DNA of 60,032 bases from the NCBI GenBank assembly GCA_900545245.1, contig UQYV01000019.1:1-60032 (forward strand), written 5' to 3'. Position numbers and translations under genes: made by a program. Below the pieces are notes generated by a model that made no database searches, was not told the origin of the DNA, and worked only from the letters and a program-made list of their open reading frames with translations. This document shows, in pieces, positions 34,948-42,593 of this stretch (the first letter of the stretch is position 1; each line of letters begins with the position of its first letter). Source of the stretch: an uncultured Bacteroidales bacterium (lineage in GTDB: Bacteria; Bacteroidota; Bacteroidia; Bacteroidales; UBA932).

Positions 34948-37116
34948 GTGAAAACTAAGCATTTTTTATTAGCAGCATTGCCGCTTCTTTCGGTTATGCT
35001 CGGGTCTTGCAGTGACGTCATTTATGAAAATGAAGACTTCAGCTGGTCTTCAGAGAAGGTTACCCAGGGGGATTATTCCGCCTATGCGAAAAGCGAAAGC
35101 GAGATAGTCTCAAATTATCCGCTTCCTGATGGAAAAGAGCGCAGGTGGACAAAGAAAAACGACATCTCCAGATTCGGGAAATATACCGGAGCTGACACTC
35201 TGGAAACGGCGCTTTATAATATGGCAGCCGACGAGTTGCTGAACAATGTGGAGGCCGACTCAACATTCCGCACCGGAGCCTTGTGGGCTGGGGTCTGGAC
35301 GCGGGACATCAGCTACAGCATCATTTTGTCTCTCTCCGACTTACTCCCTGATATTTCGCGGATAAGTCTTATGCGCAAGGTTGACAGACTCGGAAGAATT
35401 GTGCAGGACACCGGCACCGGCGGTTCTTGGCCGTGCTCCAGCGACCGGGTTATCTGGGCTGTGGCAGCGTGGAAAATCTACCTCGCGACCGGAGACAAGG
35501 ACTGGCTGAATCAGGCATACGCGACTATAAAGCGCTCGCTCGAAGATGATTTGGCTGTAACATTCGATGCAGAGACGTGCCTATTCAGAGGTGAGAGTTC
35601 TTTCATTGACTGGAGACAGCAGAGTTATCCTCGCTGGATGCAGCCGGCCGACATCTTCAAGTCTGAATGTCTCGGAACAAATGTCGTCTATTATATGGTT
35701 TTGCAAGCGATGACAAAAATGGCAGCCACTCAGGGATTTGAAGATGACAGAGAATATTATTCTTCTCTTGCTGAAAATCTCCGCGATGCGATAAACAGAG
35801 AGCTGTGGATGGAAGATTGCGGATATTACGCACAATATCTGTACGGGCGCGACCATCTTTCAATTTCTCCGCGCAGCGAGACTCTCGGGGAATCTCTTGC
35901 GATTCTTTCGGGCATCGCATCAGAAAAACAGGCGGAAAAGATTGTGTCACAAATGCCGGTGTCGGCTTTCGGTCCGACAATCTTCTGGCCGCAAATCGGC
36001 GGAGAAAAAGCCTACCACAATAATGCCATTTGGCCATTCGTCACATCTTTCTACGCCCTTGCATCTGCCCGGGCAGGAAACGGGCAGGCGGTTCTTCACG
36101 CCCTCGCGAGCAATGTGAGGGCGGCGGCACTATTCGCAACAAACCACGAGAATATGGTAGCGTCCGACGGCAGCCTTAAGACCGCCCTTAACTCGCCAAA
36201 TATGCTCTGGAGTTTGGCCGGATTTCTCGGCACATTCCGGAAACTGCTGATGGGAATTGACATCCGGGAGGACGGAATAAGCTTTTCTCCTTTCGTTCCA
36301 CGGGAACTTGGAGGCTGCAGGAAACTGGAGGGACTGAAATATAAGAATATGACTATAGACCTTACGGTCAAAGGACACGGCAGAGGAATAAAGTCATTCA
36401 GGCTTGACGGCAAGAAAACCTCTGCTTTCCTTCCGGAAAGTCTTGAGGGCCATCACTGCGTAGAGATTGTTCTCGACGGACGACAGGGGAAACGAGGACG
36501 AATAAACCAATGTTCATATACAGCGGCGCCCGACACACCGAATGCTGTGATTGAAAACGGAGTGCTCGTATGGGAGCCTGTGGACGGAGCCGGGGCGTAC
36601 ATTGTGTTGCGTGATGCCAAGGCCATCGCCAAGACGACACAGCTGAGCTACAGTCTCGACACCGAGGGTGAATATCAGGTGATTGCCGAGGGAAGCGACG
36701 GCATCCGCTCATTCGCGAGCGAGCCGCTGCGATTCTGCCGGGAGGGCAATGTTATGGAAATTGCCGTGGAAAAGTGGCTTTCAAGAGGTGAAGGCATCGA
36801 GGGCATAACTGTAAACATTCCAGCAGACGGAAGATATTTTATAGATTGGAAATATGCCAACGGGAACGGGGGCGTAACTGACAAGAATATGTGCGCGACG
36901 CGTTCTATGTTTATCGACGGTGTCCTGGCAGGGATGTCAGTATTCCCTCAACGTGCCTACGGAGACTGGGAAAACTTCGGTTGGAGCAGCTCTTGCGCTT
37001 TGGACCTGACTGCAGGAGAACATAAGATTTCGCTCAAGTTTCTGCCTTGTAACGAAAATATGAATATTGACGGGAACAAGGCCCGAATCGCCGCACTGCG
37101 CATCGCAAGATATTAG
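34948..37116 (+). CDS. Six-hairpin glycosidase-like lipoprotein with FN3-like and CBM-like tail
   Basis: A 722-residue lipoprotein probably starting at GTG 34948 (KTKHFLLAALPLLSVMLGSC); a TTG at 34930 is possible but overlaps the GH65 stop. Residues about 60-510 form an (alpha/alpha)6 glycosidase-like domain with GVWTRDISYSIILSLSDL, SWPCSSDRVIWAVAAW and a YHNNAIWPFV motif like the YHNGxxWP of glycogen-debranching enzymes. An FN3-like domain (about 525-605) and a jelly-roll binding-like domain (about 615-720) follow. The exact GH family is uncertain (GDE/GH63-like). It closes locus 1; a structured hairpin block follows. Confidence 0.72.
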   Translation: MKTKHFLLAALPLLSVMLGSCSDVIYENEDFSWSSEKVTQGDYSAYAKSESEIVSNYPLPDGKERRWTKKNDISRFGKYTGADTLETALYNMAADELLNNVEADSTFRTGALWAGVWTRDISYSIILSLSDLLPDISRISLMRKVDRLGRIVQDTGTGGSWPCSSDRVIWAVAAWKIYLATGDKDWLNQAYATIKRSLEDDLAVTFDAETCLFRGESSFIDWRQQSYPRWMQPADIFKSECLGTNVVYYMVLQAMTKMAATQGFEDDREYYSSLAENLRDAINRELWMEDCGYYAQYLYGRDHLSISPRSETLGESLAILSGIASEKQAEKIVSQMPVSAFGPTIFWPQIGGEKAYHNNAIWPFVTSFYALASARAGNGQAVLHALASNVRAAALFATNHENMVASDGSLKTALNSPNMLWSLAGFLGTFRKLLMGIDIREDGISFSPFVPRELGGCRKLEGLKYKNMTIDLTVKGHGRGIKSFRLDGKKTSAFLPESLEGHHCVEIVLDGRQGKRGRINQCSYTAAPDTPNAVIENGVLVWEPVDGAGAYIVLRDAKAIAKTTQLSYSLDTEGEYQVIAEGSDGIRSFASEPLRFCREGNVMEIAVEKWLSRGEGIEGITVNIPADGRYFIDWKYANGNGGVTDKNMCATRSMFIDGVLAGMSVFPQRAYGDWENFGWSSSCALDLTAGEHKISLKFLPCNENMNIDGNKARIAALRIARY

Positions 37117-37126
37117 TTTAGCAGAA

Positions 37127-37261
37127 GAGGGGGACCAAAAAGTCTTTTGTTCCCCCTCCTTTGGACTTCCTAACCCCCGCAGACTGACGTCTGCGACCCC
37201 TATTAGGGGTATCTCGCGCCCCCGGCGCGGTCCCTTCGGGACTCTTGGGGCAGCCCCTTGA
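37127..37261. repeat. Cluster of consecutive hairpins after locus 1
   Basis: Five or six inverted repeats stand head to tail. They are GAGGGGGA...TCCCCCTC (37127-37158), CGCAGAC-TGAC-GTCTGCG, ACCCCT-ATT-AGGGGT, a GCGCC/GGCGC stem, GTCCC-TTC-GGGAC and GGGGC-AG-CCCC. The first could end the locus-1 transcript, though no T run follows. The block is much richer in G and C than its surroundings and resembles REP-type intergenic repeats. Confidence 0.6.
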
Positions 37262-37283
37262 TGTTTTACCAAGTCATTGCCTA

Positions 37284-37850
37284 CTAAAATCTATAGCGGA
37301 CACCCAAACTGATGGCTCCGGCGTAGAGGCCACCGGTGTAGAAATCAGCATCGGAACCATGTTCCTTTGTCGTCGTGCCGCCTCCTTTCAAGCTTTCATT
37401 ATACCATGAAATGCACGGTCCGAAAAGCGGTCTCCAGTCAAACGAAAGCTGAAGCGGGAACCAGAAGTTGTACTCGACTCCGATTCGTCCGGCGACACCG
37501 ATGTTGAACCAATTCGAGCTTACCCTGTAAGTCACTCCGCCTTCAGTTCGCTTTTTCACGTTCGGCCAACCGAACCCGAGTCCGGCACCGACTCCTGCAT
37601 ACCAATTCCAGGCGCCCTTATGATTCCATGATCTAATCGGGAAAATCCAGTCATAAGTGGCTGCTGCCCCAACTCCTTCGACAAAACCAGGGAATGAAAG
37701 CTCTGCCTGAACCATGTTGGAGTGACTGACAGAATGCTGATAGGAAAACTCCACGCCATAGCCGAGACGGCCTCCGATGGCGCGTGGCTGTGCGTTTACA
37801 GCGACTGCTGCAAGAACGATTGCAGAAAAAGTTAAAAGAAATTTCTTCAT
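37284..37850 (-). CDS. Small outer-membrane beta-barrel protein
   Basis: A 188-residue protein with signal MKKFLLTFSAIVLAAVAVNAQ. The open frame extends to 38078, but ATG 37850 gives a clean signal and lies just after a -7 box. The mature part alternates polar and aromatic residues as in eight-stranded porin-family barrels (GGRLGYGVEFSYQHS, GIEYNFWFPL-type strands) and ends GVRYRF with terminal Phe. Function beyond membrane location is unknown. It is not clearly part of locus 1, being on the other strand beyond a hairpin block. Confidence 0.82.
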   Translation of the reverse strand: MKKFLLTFSAIVLAAVAVNAQPRAIGGRLGYGVEFSYQHSVSHSNMVQAELSFPGFVEGVGAAATYDWIFPIRSWNHKGAWNWYAGVGAGLGFGWPNVKKRTEGGVTYRVSSNWFNIGVAGRIGVEYNFWFPLQLSFDWRPLFGPCISWYNESLKGGGTTTKEHGSDADFYTGGLYAGAISLGVRYRF

Positions 37851-37890
37851 ACTACTTGTAATGTTATGTACAAATCCGTTTATAGGAGCG

Positions 37891-37898
37891 CAAATATA
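37891..37898 (-). promoter_or_regulatory. -7 box for the barrel protein gene
   Basis: Minus-strand TATATTTG, a perfect TAnnTTTG, 40 bases before ATG at 37850. A clear -33 element is not seen. Confidence 0.55.
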
Positions 37899-37931
37899 AA
37901 CCAAATTTTCTGAAATGCGGTAAAAATTAAC

Positions 37932-37939
37932 TATATTTG
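37932..37939 (+). promoter_or_regulatory. -7 box for the ribbon-helix-helix-like gene
   Basis: TATATTTG, a perfect TAnnTTTG, 29 bases before ATG at 37969. It lies divergently to the barrel gene's box at 37891-37898. Confidence 0.5.
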
Positions 37940-37968
37940 GCCCTTCGTACGCTAAAACGCAGAAAAAC

Positions 37969-38220
37969 ATGGCAAAAAAGGCTAAGAAAAGCGGCAGCAC
38001 AGGCACGGGAAAGCCACATGGAAATATGGAATCATCACACCGTCCAGAAGCGCCGGTAAGGAGACATCGGCAGGTCATCTACCTGAACGACTCCGAACTC
38101 GCAGCCATACGTCTCTACAGCGAGAAGTTCAAGGTTCGCTCTCGCTCGGCGCTCATCCGTGAATCCGTCATGCTACGCGTCCTCAGCGTCCTCGACGAAA
38201 ACCAGCCAACCCTTTTTTAA
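37969..38220 (+). CDS. Small ribbon-helix-helix-like protein
   Basis: An 83-residue basic protein. After a Lys/Gly/Ser-rich N-terminal tail (about 1-38), the segment RQVIYLNDSELAAIRLYSEKF resembles a ribbon-helix-helix fold (its first part reads RQVIYLNDSELAAI). A second helix follows, SRSALIRESVMLRVLSVL. Such proteins are usually dimeric DNA-binding repressors, often autoregulating; the divergent barrel gene could be a target. No toxin gene is adjacent, so an antitoxin role is not supported. Repeat A copy 2 begins 4 bases after the stop. Confidence 0.65.
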   Translation: MAKKAKKSGSTGTGKPHGNMESSHRPEAPVRRHRQVIYLNDSELAAIRLYSEKFKVRSRSALIRESVMLRVLSVLDENQPTLF

Positions 38221-38223
38221 AAT

Positions 38224-38320
38224 CCCCCTCCCGTCCCCCTTTTGTGGGGGAAGTGGTGCTACACGGAACGCCATCCCACAATTCCACGCTTCGTTGCGCT
38301 ACGCACGGCGCTGATGCGCC
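38224..38320 (+). repeat. Dispersed hairpin-rich repeat A, copy 2
   Basis: Contains CCCCTCCCGTCCCC, a CCCCC-TTTTGT-GGGGG hairpin, GGAAGTGGTGCT, CGCTTCGTTG and CGCACGGCGCTGATGCG, in the same order as the inverted copy at 15689-15782. Its right end overlaps the last codons of lnt (stop at 38299), so it supplies part of the Lnt C-terminus. Confidence 0.75.
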
Positions 38321-40035
38321 CTGTTGTACCCATGATTAACTATACCTTTGACAAAAGCGGCAGCAAGAAGCAATAGAAATGTGAAGGTGCAGAGGCGGCC
38401 GGTGATGTCACCGTGGCTGACGAAGAAAGTCAGTTCGTCATTGAGGGGAAGCTGGAAATGAAGGGTAGCAGGCTGCCACCATGGACTTTGTTCAACAATA
38501 CGTCCCTTGTTGTCAATCAGAGCGGAGATGCCGGTGTTACCGCAGCGGGCGATGGCGCGGCGGGTCTCTATAGCCCTTAGGGATGCATAGCTAAGATGCT
38601 GACGGTAACCAGGGGTGTCGCCCCACCACGCATCGTTGGTTATGATAGTCAGGGCACGAGCCCCCTTGAGCACATATCCCCGGCAATAATCCCCATAGAC
38701 AGACTCATAGCAGACCGCACATCCCAAAGGCACGTCATGGACGGCTCCCTGCCTGTCTGCTGCACGGAAATGAAGAAGAGAAATCTCGTCCTGCCCTACG
38801 CAGCGCCCCATCACACCGCCGAGTGCACGGTCAATCGGGTCAAACACGACAGGATAGGGCAGCTTTTCCACAGCAACGACCAATTTTGTCTTGTGAAAGA
38901 GCTCGTCACGTCCGCTGCCGTCAATCATAATGGCTGAATTATGCGATTCATACCAGAGACCGTCCATAATCTGCCTGGAAGTCAGTGAAGGACGCTCCCG
39001 CGACTCAATTCGCGTGTATGTGGATGCACCAAGCAGCATATTCACTTCCGGATAGTTCCCCAACAGAGTTTTGAAGCGGTTGAGCGTCGGGCTTGCTCCG
39101 AGAAAGTTTGTCGTCACGTCAGAAGTGAAGGTCTCCGGAACAAGCACGAGAAGTCCTGGAACGGAAGCATTTCCGCACCATGTAGAGTCACGCTCAAATG
39201 CCCGTCTGTAATCAATCAGCTCGGGCTTGATCAACTGCTCCAAAAGGGCATTCTGTTGCGCCTGCGACATTGCCTCGAACTTGTGGTAGGGGTCTATGTT
39301 CGGTTGGGCAACCAACACATCCATAGTTTCGGACGGCTCACGCTCAGGCGTGAACCACTTGCAGAGCGACCACGTCACCGGTCCGAAGAAGACAAGAAAA
39401 AGACACAGCAAGTAGACGGCACGAGCCTTTGGCGAGAATCCTGCCCAACTTCCGTCAGGGAGTCTCCGTCCGAGCCATTTGCCATCGGAGAGCCACACGA
39501 GCAGTCCGAAAACTCCAAGATTGCAGGCCCAGACCCAAAGAGAACCGCCCAGAGTGCCGGTGACGTCGTACCACTGGACCAAGGCCGGAGTGCGTGCGAA
39601 CGCATTCCCGAGGACAAGCCACGGCCAGGAAATGTCCCAGCCGAAATAGGCCTTTTCCCAGGCTATCCATGTGACTGCGAGAAATATATACGGCAATGTG
39701 CCGCCGAAAGCCCTGCGCGAGCCTCTGAACAGAAGAAAAACGACCAGCATCTGAAGTGAATTCAGAAGAACGGCGGCAATTCCACCTCCGACTGTAGCGT
39801 TGCACACCCAGAATGTCGTGAATGCGTTCCACAGGACAAATGCGCAATAGAGATAGAGCCAGACATGCCGCCGCCCTGTCAATGTCAGCATCCTCTCCGC
39901 ACAAAGCAGGGGCACAAAGCCGAGAAGAGCCATCCAACTGCAATAAGGCAGCAGGAACGGCACCGACATCATTACGGAAAAAAGGACAATCAGCCCCCAT
40001 ATCAGCAACGTTTCACGCGAAATCTTCATATTCAT
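38299..40035 (-). CDS. lnt: Apolipoprotein N-acyltransferase
   Basis: A 578-residue inner-membrane enzyme that adds the third acyl chain to lipoproteins, relevant to the many lipoproteins here. Several N-terminal transmembrane helices (about 5-235) precede a nitrilase-like catalytic domain. The triad is visible: Glu in LVPETFTSDV, Lys in FHKTKLV and Cys in AVCYESVYGD. The starts at 40035 and 40029 are both plausible. The last residues (AHQRRA) are encoded within repeat A copy 2 and are probably not conserved. Confidence 0.95.
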   Translation of the reverse strand: MNMKISRETLLIWGLIVLFSVMMSVPFLLPYCSWMALLGFVPLLCAERMLTLTGRRHVWLYLYCAFVLWNAFTTFWVCNATVGGGIAAVLLNSLQMLVVFLLFRGSRRAFGGTLPYIFLAVTWIAWEKAYFGWDISWPWLVLGNAFARTPALVQWYDVTGTLGGSLWVWACNLGVFGLLVWLSDGKWLGRRLPDGSWAGFSPKARAVYLLCLFLVFFGPVTWSLCKWFTPEREPSETMDVLVAQPNIDPYHKFEAMSQAQQNALLEQLIKPELIDYRRAFERDSTWCGNASVPGLLVLVPETFTSDVTTNFLGASPTLNRFKTLLGNYPEVNMLLGASTYTRIESRERPSLTSRQIMDGLWYESHNSAIMIDGSGRDELFHKTKLVVAVEKLPYPVVFDPIDRALGGVMGRCVGQDEISLLHFRAADRQGAVHDVPLGCAVCYESVYGDYCRGYVLKGARALTIITNDAWWGDTPGYRQHLSYASLRAIETRRAIARCGNTGISALIDNKGRIVEQSPWWQPATLHFQLPLNDELTFFVSHGDITGRLCTFTFLLLLAAAFVKGIVNHGYNRAHQRRA

Positions 40036-40124
40036 AAACCGGCAGTATTTAAGTAAGCGCCCGAGCTTCGGACTGAATGTCCGCCGCGTATGGCGCGACG
40101 CCGCAAAGTTATAAATAAAATTGC

Positions 40125-40132
40125 TATCTTTG
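40125..40132 (+). promoter_or_regulatory. -7 box for the DAHP synthase/chorismate mutase gene
   Basis: TATCTTTG, a perfect TAnnTTTG, 169 bases before the start at 40302. It implies an unusually long leader of about 160 bases that holds a short ORF and the inverted repeat at 40258-40284. Confidence 0.6.
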
Positions 40133-40157
40133 TACGATTATGCGATAACTCCGGAGG

Positions 40158-40229
40158 ATGAAAAAAGACTTCTTGGTCACCCTCTTTAGGAGAGGGGTAA
40201 CGTGGATAGAAAAAGTGCGTGGGGTTTGA
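40158..40229 (+). CDS. Possible 23-codon leader ORF
   Basis: ATG AAA AAA after GGAGG, then 23 codons with two Phe and one Trp before TGA at 40227-40229. It lies in the long leader of an aromatic-pathway gene, but the aromatic content is low and GGAGG abuts the ATG too closely for ideal initiation. It may be chance. Confidence 0.2.
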   Translation: MKKDFLVTLFRRGVTWIEKVRGV

Positions 40230-40257
40230 GAGGTTGATGAATGAGATAAGTTTAATA

Positions 40258-40284
40258 TTCGCAAGAAGTTAGAATACTTGCGAA
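40258..40284. promoter_or_regulatory. Inverted repeat in the aromatic-gene leader
   Basis: TTCGCAAG (40258-40265) and CTTGCGAA (40277-40284) form a perfect 8-base inverted repeat with an 11-base gap, 17 bases before the start codon. It could be an operator or an RNA hairpin close to the ribosome-binding region. Confidence 0.4.
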
Positions 40285-40301
40285 ACTTAAAATAAGATAA
40301 T

Positions 40302-41387
40302 ATGGCAAAATCTCCGAAACTCGAAATAACCCCGTTGAACGAATGGGGAATGTTCCATCTTCCGCCGCGTCCGTGCGTCATTGCGGGCCCTTGCAGCGCG
40401 GAGACGGAAGAACAGGTGATGACGACGGCAGCTCAGCTGAAGGATATAGGAATTAATGTCTATCGTGCGGGAATATGGAAACCTCGTACGCATCCCGGCA
40501 GCTTTGAGGGAGTCGGAACGCAGGGACTGAAGTGGATGCAGAGGGCAAAACGAGAACTTGGGCTGAAGATAGCCACGGAGGTGGCAAACGAGAAGCATGT
40601 GTTTGACTGTCTGAAATATGGCATTGACCTCGTGTGGATTGGGGCGCGTACGACAGCCAATCCGTTCCTTGTCCAGGAAATTGCAGAGGCACTCGCCGAC
40701 ACGGACATCCCAGTGCTCGTGAAGAATCCTGTGAGCCCCGATATAGACCTGTGGATTGGTGCCCTTGAGCGGCTGAACCGTGCCGGAATACGCAAGATTG
40801 GCGTGATACACAGGGGATTCTCCACATCGGAGAAGATCAAATACCGCAACGACCCTCTCTGGCAGTATGTCGTGGAACTCCGGAGCCTCTGTCCTGAACT
40901 TCCTTTCTTTTGTGATCCGAGCCATCTCGCCGGCAACCGCGGGTACATCACGGAAATATCGCAGCGTGCGATGGATCTCGGACTTGAGGGCCTTATGGTG
41001 GAGAGCCACTGCAACCCGTCGGTGGCCCTGAGCGACGCGAGTCAGCAGCTTACTCCGGCGGCGCTTGCTGATATGCTTGAAAATCAGTTGATTGTACGCG
41101 ATGCCGACACCGCGGATTCCGCCTATAAGGAGACCATCAGCCAGCTTCGCGCGAAGATTGACGTCATCGATGAAAACCTCATCCACGCCCTTGCGCAGCG
41201 TATGGAAATCAGCCGCCGGATAGGGGAGAGCAAAAGAGAAAACAAGATTGCCATTCTCCAGACCGGCCGTTGGGAGGCTGTGCTTGCCGATGTTGTGGCA
41301 AAAGGAAAGGAACGCGGCCTCGACCCTGAGTTTGTCAAAACTCTCTTCAATGCCATCCACGACGCGAGCATCAAGGCGCAGGAATAA
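40302..41387 (+). CDS. Bifunctional DAHP synthase / chorismate mutase
   Basis: A 361-residue fusion for aromatic amino-acid synthesis. Residues about 1-260 are a type I-beta DAHP synthase (GPCSAETEEQV, a RAGIWKPRTHPGSF segment, KNPVSPD, and FFCDPSHLAGNR), which joins PEP and erythrose 4-phosphate. Residues about 275-361 are an AroQ-type chorismate mutase (LRAKIDVIDENLIHALAQR, then RIGESKRENKIAI). In this fusion family the mutase domain also gives feedback control by prephenate or chorismate. Length is typical. It converges with lpxK; between their stops (41388-41447) I see no strong terminator. Confidence 0.94.
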   Translation: MAKSPKLEITPLNEWGMFHLPPRPCVIAGPCSAETEEQVMTTAAQLKDIGINVYRAGIWKPRTHPGSFEGVGTQGLKWMQRAKRELGLKIATEVANEKHVFDCLKYGIDLVWIGARTTANPFLVQEIAEALADTDIPVLVKNPVSPDIDLWIGALERLNRAGIRKIGVIHRGFSTSEKIKYRNDPLWQYVVELRSLCPELPFFCDPSHLAGNRGYITEISQRAMDLGLEGLMVESHCNPSVALSDASQQLTPAALADMLENQLIVRDADTADSAYKETISQLRAKIDVIDENLIHALAQRMEISRRIGESKRENKIAILQTGRWEAVLADVVAKGKERGLDPEFVKTLFNAIHDASIKAQE

Positions 41388-41447
41388 AAATCCCCAAATG
41401 TTTCCGGGATTTGTGTGCAATATCCCCGAATGTTCTGAGAGTGGGCA

Positions 41448-42575
41448 TTACAGCCCGTTGATCAGGCCGGCGAAAACCCTTTGCTCGTCTTCGGAAAGGA
41501 ACTGGGCGCGGATTGGCATATAAAACATCCTTTGTCTGAGCGAGTCCGGAACTTTCTTGCAGTCGCGGATTCTTTGATAGTCCTTTTCGGTGGTGATAAT
41601 CAGTGAGGTAGGGAATGCGTCGGCAAGCGAGCGGATGGACGAGATGTCCGATTTTCTGAACTTGTGGTGGTCGCCGAATTTCAGATGTCCCACCAATTTG
41701 TAGCTCAGGCGCAACTGCTCCGAGAAAGGAGTATCGTCCGCAATCCCGCTGAACATCACGGCCGTTTTTGAATAGAGGTAGCGGCTGTTGCCCTCGGGGA
41801 ACACCGGCAGAGCCTCGTCGTAGCCGATTTTTGTGAAGAAAAGATATTGTTTCCGACCATTGTCGCAGCGCCATCCGAAACATTCCTTTTGGTTATATCT
41901 CTCAATTCCGAGTGACAGCGCCCATTTGTCCATCTCCCAAGGATTCATCTCCCACGGGCATTTCGACACCACCAGAGCGTCCGCCGCCGCAATCCTTTCA
42001 GGCAAATCGCGCAACCTCCCCATAGGCAGCAGCCGGTCCTTGAAAGTCGGCCTGTTGTAGTCAACGAGTACCACTGAAAGGTCCGGTCGCAAAGCTCTGA
42101 ATTGGAAGCAATCATCCAACACCAGCACATCCGCCTTCTCAAATTCCTTTGTCCTGCATTTGCGGGATTTTTTGCTCTGGAGAAAACTCTGCGGGTCGCT
42201 CAAAATCCTGCTTCCCTCCACACGGTTCTTGTCTACGGCCACCGTAATCCCGGGGAACTTCTTCTTTACTTGGAGTGGTTCGTCTCCGAAATCCCTTGCG
42301 GAACCGTCGGCCTCCACAATCTGAAATCCCTTAAGCCTGCGTTTGTAACCTCTCGAGAGCACCGCCACATTCTTTCCTCCCCATTTTTCGCTACGGAGCA
42401 ACATTCTGACAATCATCTCGGTATGCGGAGTTTTCCCCGTGCCGCCGACAGTTATATTGCCGATTCCGATAGATGGAATCTCACTTCTGCGGACCTTCCG
42501 GATTCCGTGGTCGTAGAGAAAATGTCTCGTTTTGAGAGTGAGATAATATGGAAACAGAAGAATTTTGTCAATCAT
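41448..42575 (-). CDS. lpxK: Tetraacyldisaccharide 4'-kinase
   Basis: A 375-residue inner-membrane-associated kinase of lipid A synthesis, phosphorylating the disaccharide precursor at the 4' position. An N-terminal hydrophobic helix (ILLFPYYLTLKTRHFLYDHG) is followed by a Walker A with the family's GNITVGGTGKTPH and by the VLDDCFQFRAL and TTEKDYQRI segments. Length is normal. It starts 18 bases after the dus stop, so the two genes probably form one operon. Confidence 0.95.
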   Translation of the reverse strand: MIDKILLFPYYLTLKTRHFLYDHGIRKVRRSEIPSIGIGNITVGGTGKTPHTEMIVRMLLRSEKWGGKNVAVLSRGYKRRLKGFQIVEADGSARDFGDEPLQVKKKFPGITVAVDKNRVEGSRILSDPQSFLQSKKSRKCRTKEFEKADVLVLDDCFQFRALRPDLSVVLVDYNRPTFKDRLLPMGRLRDLPERIAAADALVVSKCPWEMNPWEMDKWALSLGIERYNQKECFGWRCDNGRKQYLFFTKIGYDEALPVFPEGNSRYLYSKTAVMFSGIADDTPFSEQLRLSYKLVGHLKFGDHHKFRKSDISSIRSLADAFPTSLIITTEKDYQRIRDCKKVPDSLRQRMFYMPIRAQFLSEDEQRVFAGLINGL

Positions 42576-42593
42576 AAGAATATATTTTATCGG

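Noticed and set aside
37969..38220. Antitoxin of a toxin-antitoxin pair
   Set aside because: The ribbon-helix-helix-like protein has no small toxin gene beside it; the neighbours are a barrel protein and lnt.
41391..41435. Two TCCCC(A/G)AATGTT direct repeats between the aromatic fusion gene and lpxK
   Set aside because: They are short, lie between convergent genes and have no hairpin or promoter context; probably chance.
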